This document shows, piece after piece, positions 1 to 7,970 of a DNA stretch of 64,000 bases. The stretch is from Methyloligella sp050110875. GTDB taxonomy: Bacteria; Pseudomonadota; Alphaproteobacteria; Rhizobiales; Methyloligellaceae. The DNA is taken from NCBI GenBank assembly GCA_050110875.1, contig CP188828.1:186001-250000 (forward strand), in the 5' to 3' direction. Position 1 is the first letter of the stretch. The number at the start of each line of letters is the position of its first letter. Below the pieces are notes generated by a model. That model had not been told where the DNA came from and did not search any database. It was given only the letters and a program-made list of their open reading frames with translations. The translations under genes were made by a program, and so were the position numbers.

Positions 1-753
1 CGTGTTGGGGTCGGTCCGGTGGCTCTTGGCCACGTGATAGGCGATGTTGGTGGCGAGCGCCGTCTTGCCCATGGAGGGGCGGCCGGCGAGGATGATCAGG
101 TCGGAGCCCTGCAGGCCGCCCATCTTGCGGTCGACATCGGCGAAGCCGGTGGAGAGGCCCGACAATCCGCCGTCGCGGGAATAGGCATTCGCCGCCATGT
201 CGATGGCGTCGGTGAGGGCGGCGGAGAAGGGAGAGAATCCCTGACCGTATTTGCCCGTCTCCGCCAATTCGTAGAGCTGCTGCTCGGCAAATTCGATCTG
301 GGATGCGGGCGGGGCGTCGATGGGCGAATCGTAAGCGGTGTTGACCAGGGTCTCGCCGACCTGGATCAGCTCGCGGCGGACGGCGAGGTCGTAGATGGTG
401 CGGCCGTAATCTTCCGCATTGATGATGGTGGTCGCATTGGCGGCGAGCCGGCCGAGATATTGCGGCACGGTCACATCGCCGGCCGGATCCTCGTTCTGAA
501 AGAAGGTCTTCAAGGTGATCGGCGTGGCGCGCTTGCCGCCAAAGATCAGCTTGGCGGCGGCGCTATAGATGCGGCCGTGCAGCGGCTCGAAGAAATGCGT
601 CTCCTTCAGAAACCCCGATACGCGGTCGCACGCCTCGTTATTGACCAGGATGGCTCCGAGAAGCGCTTGTTCGGCCTCGATATTATGCGGCAGCTCGCGG
701 AATTCAGGCGACTCTTCGGCCGGCTGCCGGGGCAGAATCAGTGCGTTGCTCAT
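1..753 (-). CDS. dnaB: Replicative DNA helicase DnaB (partial, C-terminus outside window)
   Basis: Hexameric replicative helicase that unwinds DNA at the fork and recruits primase. The visible 251 codons start at an ATG (751-753) and run off the left edge. Residues 1-130 fit the DnaB N-terminal domain, including LPHNIEAEQALLGAIL near residues 21-36. The RecA-like ATPase domain begins about residue 195 with STGFADVDRKMGGLQGSDL, and the Walker A motif GRPSMGKT lies at residues 224-231. The gene follows rplI and cfa on the same strand. dnaB downstream of the rpsF-rpsR-rplI block is a common alphaproteobacterial order. Only the truncation by the window edge is unusual; nothing suggests a broken gene. 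Confidence 0.96.
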   Translation of the reverse strand, partial: MSNALILPRQPAEESPEFRELPHNIEAEQALLGAILVNNEACDRVSGFLKETHFFEPLHGRIYSAAAKLIFGGKRATPITLKTFFQNEDPAGDVTVPQYLGRLAANATTIINAEDYGRTIYDLAVRRELIQVGETLVNTAYDSPIDAPPASQIEFAEQQLYELAETGKYGQGFSPFSAALTDAIDMAANAYSRDGGLSGLSTGFADVDRKMGGLQGSDLIILAGRPSMGKTALATNIAYHVAKSHRTDPNT

Positions 754-882
754 GCTGCGGACACTAGCTGAAAAGCAGCCCTTGGCTAGGGTAAGCGACA
801 TATCGGAGAGAGCTGGCGGAGTGTCATCAACGCTTTACACAGGGCGGTGGAAAACTCTTCCGTCCCGCATCCAGTGCGCAGC

Positions 883-2139
883 CTATTTCGCCGTGCCCGC
901 CGGTTGCCGGAGCGTCTGGGACGGCGTGCCGCGCAATTCCCGCTCGGTGTCGAAAATATAGTCGCGGGTAAGGGGAAGGCTCTCCTGATTCTTGCTCAGC
1001 TGGATCTGGAACACCATCAGGCCCTGATAGCGGAAGGCCGTCTCCGAGCCAGCAAGATAGAACTCCCAGATACGGCAGAATTTCTCGCCGAAGCGTTCCG
1101 AGAGGATGTGCCAGGAAGCGCGGAAGCGCTGGCGCCAATGGCGCAAGGTCATCGCGTAGTGCAGGCGCAAGATCTCCACATCTGTCGAAATCAGCCGTTC
1201 CCGCTCGATGGCCGGGAAGACTTCGGAGAGTGCCGGGATATAGCCGCCGGGGAAGATATACTTGGCGATGAATTGATTTGTCGTTCCCGGCCCGTCGAAA
1301 CGGCCGATGGAATGGATCACCGCAACGCCGTCATCGGCGAGGAGCTTGCAGATCTTCCGGAAGAAAGCGCGGTAGTGGTTCACGCCGACATGCTCGAACA
1401 TGCCGACGGAGACGATGCGGTCGAACTTGCCTTCGAGCGCCCGGTAATCGATGAGCTCGAAATTGACCGACCGGGCGAGGCCGCTCTTCTCGGCGCGCTC
1501 GCGGGAGACCTTGAGCTGTTCCTCGCTCAAGGTGATGCCGGTGACGTCGACATGGGCGCTCTGGGCGAGGTAGAGGGCAAGCCCGCCCCAGCCCGAGCCG
1601 ATATCGAGCACCTTCTGGCCTTCATGAAGGTCGAGCTTGGCCGCCAGGTGGCGTTTCTTGGCGAGCTGGGCCTCTTCCAGGCTGCTCTCGGGCGTTTCGA
1701 AATAGGCGCAGGAATATTGCCGGTCGGAATCGAGGAAAAGATCGTAGATCGCACCGTCGATATCGTAGTGATGGGCGATATTCCGCTTGGCCCGGGGCGC
1801 AGGGTTATATTGCGCGATCCAGCGGGTGAGGTAACGGAAATCCTCGATAATGCGCGTCCAGCGCGGCCACTCGTGAGGATTGAGATCCTGGAGCAGCACC
1901 TCGAGCAGGTCGTAGATGGTGCCTTGCTCGACGGTCAAGGATCCGTCGACGAAGGCTTCTCCCACATTGAGGCCGGGATTGAGGGCGATGCGCCGCTCCG
2001 ATGCGCGGTCCTTGATACGGACAACCACCGTCTTGGCCGAGGGGTTGCCGTATTCATGGGTCTTGCCGTCAGGGGCGATATATTCGAGGTGACCCCTGAC
2101 GATCAGTTTCTTGAGTACGTAGTCGAGCGGACGAAGCAT
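883..2139 (-). CDS. cfa: Cyclopropane-fatty-acyl-phospholipid synthase
   Basis: SAM-dependent enzyme that adds a methylene bridge across cis double bonds of membrane phospholipid acyl chains. The SAM-binding motif VLDIGSGWGGLALYLA and the following DVTGITLSEEQ segment are clear. The C-terminal half has the family signature VSVGMFEHVGVNHYRAFF and a FIAKYIFPGGYIP segment. About 418 residues, within the normal family range. I start it at the ATG at 2139 (MLRPLDYVLKKLI), which matches the usual N-terminus; the open frame extends to an upstream start at 2184, but that stretch overlaps a stem-loop after rplI. It lies between rplI and dnaB on the same strand. Confidence 0.93.
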   Translation of the reverse strand: MLRPLDYVLKKLIVRGHLEYIAPDGKTHEYGNPSAKTVVVRIKDRASERRIALNPGLNVGEAFVDGSLTVEQGTIYDLLEVLLQDLNPHEWPRWTRIIEDFRYLTRWIAQYNPAPRAKRNIAHHYDIDGAIYDLFLDSDRQYSCAYFETPESSLEEAQLAKKRHLAAKLDLHEGQKVLDIGSGWGGLALYLAQSAHVDVTGITLSEEQLKVSRERAEKSGLARSVNFELIDYRALEGKFDRIVSVGMFEHVGVNHYRAFFRKICKLLADDGVAVIHSIGRFDGPGTTNQFIAKYIFPGGYIPALSEVFPAIERERLISTDVEILRLHYAMTLRHWRQRFRASWHILSERFGEKFCRIWEFYLAGSETAFRYQGLMVFQIQLSKNQESLPLTRDYIFDTERELRGTPSQTLRQPAGTAK

Positions 2140-2183
2140 CTGAATCGCGTATCGGCCTTCCCATCCGCCGCGTGCGATTCGCA

Positions 2184-2228
2184 CCCGGCAACCCGGGAGA
2201 TAATTGAAACTATCTCACAGGTGCCGGG
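2184..2228 (-). terminator. Stem-loop between rplI and cfa
   Basis: Nested inverted repeats: outer arms CCCGGCA (2184-2190) and TGCCGGG (2222-2228), inner arms GAGATA (2197-2202) and TATCTC (2211-2216). It lies just after the rplI stop. There is no run of T after it in the direction of transcription, so it may be an attenuator or an mRNA-stabilising hairpin instead of a full terminator. Confidence 0.45.
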
Positions 2229-2258
2229 CAAGTTTACAGTCCGAAATTGTCGCGATCG

Positions 2259-2957
2259 TTACGACTTTGCTTCTTCGTCAGCTTCGTCGCCGGAGTTGTT
2301 TTCTTCCGATTCGGCCTCCGAGGCGGCGTCATCTTCGATCAGCCCTTCCGTTTCGGCCGCGAGTTCCTCTTCCGTCGTATCGACGTCTTCCGGCAGATCG
2401 GTGCCTTCCTCGAAGAACTCCTCGGCAGTGCTCAGGGCTTCCTGACGCGCCTCTTCTTCCTCATCCATCGGGCGGCTGAGATCCTCGCCGCGCGCCTGAC
2501 GCTTGGCTTCTTCCTCGGAGCGGGCCACGTTGATGGTGATGGTGGGCTCGACTTCCGGGTGAAGCTGGATCTGCACGTCCTTCAGGCCGAGGATCTTGAT
2601 GGGACGGTCCAGCAGAACCTGACGCTTATCCAGGGAGAAGCCGCCCTCGGTCACGACCTCGGCGATGTCGCGGGTGGCGACGGAGCCGTAGAGATGACCG
2701 GTCTCGCCCGCCTGGCGGATCACGACGAAGGTTTCGCCCTCGATCCGCTCGGCAAGCTTTTCGGCTTCCTGCTTGGCTTCGAGATTGCGGGCCTCCAGCT
2801 GGGCACGCTCGTTCTCGAAACGCTTCTTGTTCGCTTCGTTCGCACGAAGGGCCTTGCCCTGGGGGAGAAGGAAATTGCGGGCGAAGCCGTCCTTGACGGT
2901 GACGGTATCGCCCATCTGGCCGAGACGGCCGACACGCTCTAGCAGAATGACTTCCAT
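2259..2957 (-). CDS. rplI: 50S ribosomal protein L9 with long acidic tail
   Basis: Large-subunit protein that binds 23S rRNA and helps hold reading frame. The N-terminal domain begins MEVILLERVGRLGQMGDTVTVKDGFARNFLLP, the classic L9 start, followed by the Lys/Arg/Glu-rich connecting helix and a C-terminal RNA-binding domain that includes LYGSVATRDIAE. The protein is 232 residues, against about 150 in E. coli. The extra part, from roughly residue 165, is very rich in Glu, Asp and Ser and ends EEAKS. Alphaproteobacterial L9 proteins are often somewhat long; this tail is at the long end. It is downstream of a DUF2232 gene and rpsR in the ribosomal operon. Confidence 0.97.
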   Translation of the reverse strand: MEVILLERVGRLGQMGDTVTVKDGFARNFLLPQGKALRANEANKKRFENERAQLEARNLEAKQEAEKLAERIEGETFVVIRQAGETGHLYGSVATRDIAEVVTEGGFSLDKRQVLLDRPIKILGLKDVQIQLHPEVEPTITINVARSEEEAKRQARGEDLSRPMDEEEEARQEALSTAEEFFEEGTDLPEDVDTTEEELAAETEGLIEDDAASEAESEENNSGDEADEEAKS

Positions 2958-2985
2958 TTTACGCTCCTATCAAAAAATCTGTTGT

Positions 2986-3945
2986 TCAGTCTGGGGTGTT
3001 CCGGTTCGCCGCTCGCTCGCGCAGGTTCAGCATCGGCTCGGCAACACCGAGAATCGCGACGATGATGGCCGGCCATCCGAAGAGGAAGATGCCGAAATAG
3101 ACGGCGGCCAGGATGATGCCCCGCATGGACATGCCGCGGGTCGCGGCATGGATCACGGCAAGACCCTGCAGCACGAAGGCAAGCAGAAAGGCCCCGGCAA
3201 AAGCGGTGCCGATCAGGCCGATCTGACCGGGAATGAAAGAGGCCGCCAGGGAGCCGACCAAGCCGAAGAAGACAGTGTTCGGAAGCTCCAACGCATCGAG
3301 CTTGGGCCAGGGGCGCAGCGCTCTTCCGGAGGCTTCCACGATCATGCCGGCGATCCAGAGATTGAGCAGGGCGGTGGTCAGCCAGCCGACGGAAAAGATG
3401 GCGGGCATTATTTGCGCCAAGGTGCCGCTCAGGATCTCGATATTCTTTGGGGTGAGCAGCGTGCCTTCCGGGTCGAGGGCTGTGCCTGTGGCGCCCTGCA
3501 GCTCGGTTCGGATGGTCTCGCGCAAGGCTGTTTCGTCGAAGCCGAGGGCGACGATCACGAAGGTGGCGAGCACGCCCGCGATCAATGCGGACCAGCCGAC
3601 CAGGCGACTCGGCGGATACCATTCCACGGCGATGGCGTTGACGCCTTCTTGGCTCTCGGGCGGCCGCGAGAGCAGCAGGAGATGGCAGAAGAAGGCGAAA
3701 GGCGCGCCGACAAAGACCAGAAAGACGATGCCGGCGATGGGGCCGAAGCTCAAAGCCGTCACGAGGCCGCCGGCGAGCGCTGCCACAAGCGCTGCGCGGC
3801 TTCCCCAGCCGAGCCCGGCCAGACAGACGGGCAGGGGCGCCAGGTAGAGCAGAATGCCTGCCAGCGCTTTAGCGACGGCGGCCGCACCGACTAGGGTTGC
3901 GGAGATGACGCCGGCGCCGAGGCCGATAAGATATTGCCGTAGCAT
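2986..3945 (-). CDS. DUF2232 family integral membrane protein
   Basis: A 319-residue multi-spanning inner-membrane protein starting MLRQYLIGLGAGVISATLVG. Hydrophobic segments are spread over the whole length (about 8-9 predicted by eye), including AALVAALAGGLVTALSFGPIAGIVFLVFVG. Proteins of this family occupy the same position between rpsR and rplI in many Hyphomicrobiales, which supports the assignment. The molecular function is not established; I see no catalytic motif. It starts 28 bases before the rplI ATG on the transcribed strand end and is probably co-transcribed with the ribosomal genes. Confidence 0.85.
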   Translation of the reverse strand: MLRQYLIGLGAGVISATLVGAAAVAKALAGILLYLAPLPVCLAGLGWGSRAALVAALAGGLVTALSFGPIAGIVFLVFVGAPFAFFCHLLLLSRPPESQEGVNAIAVEWYPPSRLVGWSALIAGVLATFVIVALGFDETALRETIRTELQGATGTALDPEGTLLTPKNIEILSGTLAQIMPAIFSVGWLTTALLNLWIAGMIVEASGRALRPWPKLDALELPNTVFFGLVGSLAASFIPGQIGLIGTAFAGAFLLAFVLQGLAVIHAATRGMSMRGIILAAVYFGIFLFGWPAIIVAILGVAEPMLNLRERAANRNTPD

Positions 3946-3981
3946 GGTCTAGCTGTCCCGCCTTCGCATCGAAGGGGTTAG

Positions 3982-4035
3982 GGGCGGCCTTTCGGCCGGC
4001 CCAACCGCATTGAAGCCGATCGCCCGGTTCGGGCG
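3982..4035 (-). terminator. Two stem-loops directly after rpsR
   Basis: The first hairpin is CGCCCG (4021-4026) with CGGGCG (4030-4035), two bases after the rpsR stop codon. The second has CGGCC (3985-3989) and GGCCG (3994-3998) closing a GAAA-type loop on the transcript, extended by G-C pairs. No T-tract follows. They probably act as an attenuator or a 3-prime-end stabiliser separating rpsF-rpsR expression from the downstream DUF2232-rplI genes. Confidence 0.45.
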
Positions 4036-4037
4036 TC

Positions 4038-4280
4038 CTACTGAACCAGATAGGGAAGCAGGCCTAGGAAACGGGCGCGCTTAATGGCACGGGCCAGCTC
4101 CCGCTGCTTCTTGGCCGAGACGGCGGTAATCCGGCTCGGCACGATCTTGCCGCGCTCCGAAACGTAGCGCTGCAGCAGCTTGACGTCCTTGTAATCGATC
4201 TTGGGCGCCTTATCGCTGGAAAACGGGCAGGTCTTCCGGCGGCGATAGAAGGGGCGCCGAGGGGCTTGGGCCGCGTTCAT
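4038..4280 (-). CDS. rpsR: 30S ribosomal protein S18
   Basis: Small-subunit protein that pairs with S6 on the platform of the 30S subunit. It is 80 residues, the normal size. Recognisable features are the basic N-terminus with RRPFYRRRKTCPFS, the IDYKDVKLLQRYVSERGKI core, and the C-terminal RELARAIKRARFLGLLPY. Its ATG overlaps the TGA of rpsF by four bases (ATGA, 4277-4280), which indicates translational coupling. Confidence 0.98.
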   Translation of the reverse strand: MNAAQAPRRPFYRRRKTCPFSSDKAPKIDYKDVKLLQRYVSERGKIVPSRITAVSAKKQRELARAIKRARFLGLLPYLVQ

Positions 4281-4729
4281 GCGTCCTCCTTCGACTGGGT
4301 CTCTTTGTCGTCACTCTTGCTCTCGGTACGGTCGCGGTCGCGATCACGGGGCGGTCCGCGGCGGTCGCCACGATCGCCGCGCCCACGTCCGTCTCGCTCG
4401 TCGCGCTCGGAACGGCGCATCTGGGCCGAGGGGCCTTCCTCCAGCTCATCCACGCGAATGGTCAGGGCGCGGATGATGTCCTGGTGGAGGCGCTCCTGGC
4501 GCTCCAGCTCGGTCATGGCCTCGACGGGCGCATCGATGTTGAGCAGTGCGTAATGCGCCTTCCGGTTCTTCTTGATCCGGTATGCGATGGATTTGAGGCC
4601 CCAATTCTCGGTCTTGCCGACGGAACCGCCATTATCCTCGACGATCTTCTTCAGCTCGTCGATCAGGCTGTCGACCTGCTGCCCGGAGATGTCCTGGCGC
4701 GCGAGGATGACATGCTCGTAAAGAGGCAT
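4277..4729 (-). CDS. rpsF: 30S ribosomal protein S6
   Basis: Small-subunit protein forming a heterodimer with S18. It starts MPLYEHVILARQDISGQQVDSL and contains the KTENWGLKSIAYRIKKNRKAHY segment typical of S6. It is 150 residues; the C-terminal 40 or so are an Arg/Asp/Gly-rich charged tail (RDERDGRGRGDRGDRRG), a common extension in alphaproteobacteria. First gene of the rpsF-rpsR-DUF2232-rplI run, with a long leader that has a plausible promoter at 4928-4955. Confidence 0.97.
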   Translation of the reverse strand: MPLYEHVILARQDISGQQVDSLIDELKKIVEDNGGSVGKTENWGLKSIAYRIKKNRKAHYALLNIDAPVEAMTELERQERLHQDIIRALTIRVDELEEGPSAQMRRSERDERDGRGRGDRGDRRGPPRDRDRDRTESKSDDKETQSKEDA

Positions 4730-4927
4730 GGAGTGCCATTCCTTCTTTCAATGCTTCGGCGCGAAGCCTCTCTCGAGCGCTTAAGAAGGAAGGCTCAAGA
4801 AGAGTTCTCAAGGAGCGGAGACACGGGAAGCCGGCATTTCATGCCTGTGGCGTAAAATGCCCTATCGCGCTTAAACGATACGCGACCTTCCGTTCAGCCT
4901 CCGACCGAAGCGGTTTCAGGTGGCCGC

Positions 4928-4955
4928 TTTATAGCGGGGTTTGTGCAATTTGCAA
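4928..4955 (-). promoter_or_regulatory. Candidate promoter of the rpsF operon
   Basis: On the minus strand a TTGCAA -35 box (4950-4955) is followed after 16 bases by a TATAAA -10 box (4928-4933). This would give a leader of roughly 190 bases before the rpsF ATG. Such leaders often carry the S6:S18 autoregulatory structure, but I cannot fold this one with confidence. Confidence 0.5.
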
Positions 4956-4973
4956 GCGGCCGCCAGCGCTTGG

Positions 4974-5459
4974 CTAGAAGGTTTCGTCCCGCTTCACCCG
5001 GGTGGTGCATTCGACCGTCTTGGACTTGGCCAAGGAGTAGGCGATGCAATTGTCTTCCGCATAGACTTCGATCACGTCGATATCGCCGACGGGAGCGTCC
5101 TTATAGGTGCCGCCTGCGGTGACTTCGGTCGGCTTCTCCTGCTTGGCCGGGGTCTGCGGCGGACGGCCGCGCAGCTCGAAAGCAAAGATGCGGTCGTTCA
5201 GCTTGCCAGGCCGGTTGACCAGGGTGAGGTCGGTATAGCCGGGCCGCGGCGTTGTAGCCGTCACATCGATCGTAATGCGTTTCGGATCCTTTCCCGTGAT
5301 CTCGACGGCGAGGCTGTCCACCTTCTGTAGTAGGCCAAGGGCCGGGTCGCGTGGCGTCTTTTCATTGAACGGCCAGACCTTTACGTCGGCAGCCATGACG
5401 GCCCCGCCGGCCATCAGGCTGAGCGATGCTGCCAATAAAATGGCCGAAAGCTTTGTCAT
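4974..5459 (-). CDS. Small secreted protein of unknown function
   Basis: A 161-residue protein not recognised as a member of a named family. The N-terminus is a clear Sec signal peptide (MTKLSAILLAASLSLMAGGAVMA, cleavage expected after AMA/AA), so the mature product is probably periplasmic. The mature part is rich in charged residues and ends with two Cys residues, at NCIAYS and ECTTRV, that could form a disulfide. A GGAGGTGA ribosome-binding site precedes the ATG at 5459. It is divergent from fabD and shares the 217-base intergenic region with it. No catalytic motif is visible. Confidence 0.75.
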   Translation of the reverse strand: MTKLSAILLAASLSLMAGGAVMAADVKVWPFNEKTPRDPALGLLQKVDSLAVEITGKDPKRITIDVTATTPRPGYTDLTLVNRPGKLNDRIFAFELRGRPPQTPAKQEKPTEVTAGGTYKDAPVGDIDVIEVYAEDNCIAYSLAKSKTVECTTRVKRDETF

Positions 5460-5593
5460 TCACGTCACCTCCAAATATTCGCTTCGGCGGAGTTGTGACA
5501 TAAACCCGGGGGACAAGGCACGGGTTGCACGCCGTTGGCCGCAAATGGGGTGGGGGATAGGGTAAGTGCGGCCGCTTGGCGCTTCGCCCCATC

Positions 5594-5622
5594 TTGACAG
5601 GGCGGGCGCAAACAGTGTCTTT
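5594..5622 (+). promoter_or_regulatory. Candidate promoter upstream of fabD
   Basis: A perfect TTGACA hexamer lies at 5594-5599 in the fabD upstream region, about 80 bases before the ATG. A -10 box at the right distance is poor (GTCTTT after 17 bases), as is often the case in alphaproteobacteria. The call rests on the -35 box and position. Confidence 0.35.
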
Positions 5623-5676
5623 GGCGCGCTTCTGAGACGACCGCCCCACGACAATAGGTTTCATCGTACGATCAAT

Positions 5677-6621
5677 ATGAGCACAGCATTTCTTTTTCCG
5701 GGCCAAGGCAGCCAGCAGGTCGGTATGGGCAAAGCGCTTGCCGAGACCTACGCCTCTACGCGCGCCGTCTTCGACGAGGTGAATGAGGCGCTGTCGCAGG
5801 ATCTTTCCAAGCTGATGTGGGAAGGGCCCGAGGACGAACTGACCCTGACCGAAAATGCCCAGCCGGCCTTGATGGCGGTTTCGCTGGCCGCCATGCGGGT
5901 TCTCAGCGAGGAAAAGACTGTCTCCCTGGAGAAGGTCGCCTCCTATGTGGCAGGGCATTCGCTCGGCGAATATTCGGCGCTTGCCGCCGCCGGCGCCCTG
6001 AGCGTTGCGGATGCGGCGCGCTTGCTGAAGACGCGGGGCCGCGCCATGCAGGAGGCGGTGCCGGTGGGCGAGGGCGCCATGGCGGCTCTGCTCGGTGCGG
6101 AACTGCCGCAAGCGAAAGAGCTGGCCGCCGCCGCCGCCGAGGACGATGTCTGCGAGGTGGCAAACGACAATGCGCCGGGCCAGGTGGTGATTTCCGGTGC
6201 CAAATCCGCCATCGACCGGGCGATCAAGCTGGCGCCGGACTATGGCGCGCGGCGTGCCGTGCCGTTGCCGGTGAGCGCGCCGTTCCATTGCTCCTTGATG
6301 GGCCCGGCAGCCGATGTCATGCAGGAGGCGCTGGCGGGCATCGAGATCCAGGCGCCGTGCGTGCCGCTGGTCGCCAATGTGCTGGCCGCGCCGATTTCCG
6401 ATCCGGAAGAGATCCGCAAGCGGCTGGTGGAGCAGGTGACGGGTACGGTGCGCTGGCGCGAGTCCATGCTGTTTTTGCAGGAAAAGGGCGTGAAGGCAGT
6501 TTATGAGATAGGCGCCGGCCGGGTCTTGACTGGCATTGCGCGCCGTTTTGAAGGTATTGACGCCAAGAGCATCGGCACGCCCGAAGAGGTGGATGCCGTC
6601 GCGGGCGAGCTCGTAGCCTGA
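5677..6621 (+). CDS. fabD: Malonyl-CoA:ACP transacylase
   Basis: Transfers malonyl groups from CoA to acyl carrier protein to supply chain extension in type II fatty acid synthesis. The start at 5677 gives the usual MSTAFLFPGQGSQQVGMG N-terminus (314 residues). The nucleophile Ser95 sits in GHSLGEYSAL and the catalytic His204 in SAPFHCSLM. An open frame continues upstream to 5566, but no family homology is expected there. It heads a run fabD-fabG-acpP-fabF on the plus strand, the common fab cluster order. Confidence 0.97.
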   Translation: MSTAFLFPGQGSQQVGMGKALAETYASTRAVFDEVNEALSQDLSKLMWEGPEDELTLTENAQPALMAVSLAAMRVLSEEKTVSLEKVASYVAGHSLGEYSALAAAGALSVADAARLLKTRGRAMQEAVPVGEGAMAALLGAELPQAKELAAAAAEDDVCEVANDNAPGQVVISGAKSAIDRAIKLAPDYGARRAVPLPVSAPFHCSLMGPAADVMQEALAGIEIQAPCVPLVANVLAAPISDPEEIRKRLVEQVTGTVRWRESMLFLQEKGVKAVYEIGAGRVLTGIARRFEGIDAKSIGTPEEVDAVAGELVA

Positions 6622-6658
6622 AGGCGCCGGGCGAATATTAAGAGGAGGAGATCGGTCG

Positions 6659-7396
6659 ATGTTCGACTTGAGCGGGAAGAACGCGCTCGTCACAGGTGCC
6701 ACGGGCGGCATCGGCGGGGCGATCGCCGAGGCGCTGCACGGGCAGGGCGCTCAGGTGGCCATCTCCGGCACGCGGGCTGAGAAGCTCGAGGAACTCGCCA
6801 AGAAGCTTGGCGACCGGGTGCATGTGATGCCATGCGATCTGCGCGATCGGGCGGCGGTGGCCAAGCTCGGCGAGGATGCGGAGGCCAAGCTCGGCCAGGT
6901 CGACATTCTGGTGAACAATGCCGGGATCACCCATGATAATCTTTTCATGCGGATGAAGGACGAGGAGTGGGACGACGTGATCGCCGTCAATCTCACCTCG
7001 GTCTTCGTGCTGACCCGCTCGATCTTGCGCAATATGATGCGCCGGCGTGCGGGGCGCATCGTGAATATCGCATCGATCAGCGGCGTGATCGGGAATCCCG
7101 GTCAGCCGAATTATGCCGCTTCCAAGGCGGGTCTCGTGGGCATGACGAAATCGCTCGCCCGCGAGGTTTCGGCCCGGGGAATCACGGCCAATTGCATCGC
7201 GCCCGGCTTTATCCAGACGCCGATGACCGATGCATTGACAGAGAAGCAGGTGGAGACTATTGCGGCTGCGATTCCGGCCGCGAAATTCGGCGTGCCGGAG
7301 GATATTGCGGCCGCTGTGGTGTTTCTCGCCAGCGAGGAGGCCGGTTATATTACCGGCGAAACCATGCATATCAACGGCGGGATGGTAATGGCGTAA
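6659..7396 (+). CDS. fabG: 3-oxoacyl-ACP reductase
   Basis: NADPH-dependent short-chain dehydrogenase that reduces beta-ketoacyl-ACP in each elongation cycle. It is 245 residues. The nucleotide-binding motif TGATGGIGG is near residues 13-21, NNAG follows, and the catalytic Ser, Tyr and Lys are in SISGVIGNPGQPNYAASKAG. The C-terminus ends GGMVMA, close to the standard GGMYM. A strong AGGAGGAG ribosome-binding site precedes the ATG. Context between fabD and acpP fixes the specific role among SDR enzymes. Confidence 0.97.
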   Translation: MFDLSGKNALVTGATGGIGGAIAEALHGQGAQVAISGTRAEKLEELAKKLGDRVHVMPCDLRDRAAVAKLGEDAEAKLGQVDILVNNAGITHDNLFMRMKDEEWDDVIAVNLTSVFVLTRSILRNMMRRRAGRIVNIASISGVIGNPGQPNYAASKAGLVGMTKSLAREVSARGITANCIAPGFIQTPMTDALTEKQVETIAAAIPAAKFGVPEDIAAAVVFLASEEAGYITGETMHINGGMVMA

Positions 7397-7645
7397 TCGT
7401 TGATTTAGGAGACTGAAACCGGATAAATCGGCCTCAAATCAAAGGGCTCTCTTTGGCCCGAGGCTGCTGGCAATGTCCCGGAAAGTGTGTTACCCAAACG
7501 CCGCTTTGTGGGGCTAATCAAGGAAAAATCCCACTCGCTATCGACCCTACGATTATCACCGCTCGGAGGTTTGTTAGGCCGTGAGCCGGGGCTCCAGGGG
7601 GGACGTGCGAGGCCTAAGGACTGACAGAAGGACTGTGAGGCGGAC

Positions 7646-7882
7646 ATGAGTGATATCGCAGAGCGTGTTAAGAAGATCGTGGTCGAGCATCTCGGTGTGG
7701 AAGCCGATAAGGTGACCGAGAATGCGAGCTTTATCGATGATCTCGGGGCGGACAGCCTCGATACGGTCGAGCTGGTCATGGCATTCGAAGAAGAATTCGG
7801 GTGCGAGATTCCCGACGATGCTGCGGAGACGATTCTGACCGTCGGGGACGCGATCAAGTTCCTGGAAAAGAACAGCTCTTAG
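7646..7882 (+). CDS. acpP: Acyl carrier protein
   Basis: Small acidic carrier of growing acyl chains. It is 78 residues. The phosphopantetheine attachment site is Ser37 in GADSLDTVELVMAFEEEFG. Upstream lies a 249-base leader without a gene, long enough to carry its own promoter, which fits the high expression expected for ACP. A stem-loop follows the stop codon and may lower read-through into fabF. Confidence 0.98.
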   Translation: MSDIAERVKKIVVEHLGVEADKVTENASFIDDLGADSLDTVELVMAFEEEFGCEIPDDAAETILTVGDAIKFLEKNSS

Positions 7883-7893
7883 GCGATAGCCCC

Positions 7894-7915
7894 GCCGGGC
7901 GAGATTGCGCCCGGC
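7894..7915 (+). terminator. Stem-loop after acpP
   Basis: Perfect 8-bp inverted repeat GCCGGGCG (7894-7901) and CGCCCGGC (7908-7915) with a 6-base loop, 12 bases after the acpP stop. No T-tract follows, so it is more likely an attenuator or mRNA-end stabiliser that allows high acpP and lower fabF expression. Confidence 0.5.
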
Positions 7916-7970
7916 CCGTCATAAGACCGGCCTCTTCGGAGGCCGCTAACCGGATTCCATTTAGCGCCCG

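Noticed and set aside
847..2445. A 532-codon frame on the plus strand opposite cfa and rplI
   Set aside because: Antisense shadow; it spans two well-supported genes and their intergenic hairpin.
7397..7645. Possible small gene or RNA in the acpP leader
   Set aside because: No open frame with a ribosome-binding site and no clear structured RNA could be supported; most likely the acpP promoter and leader.
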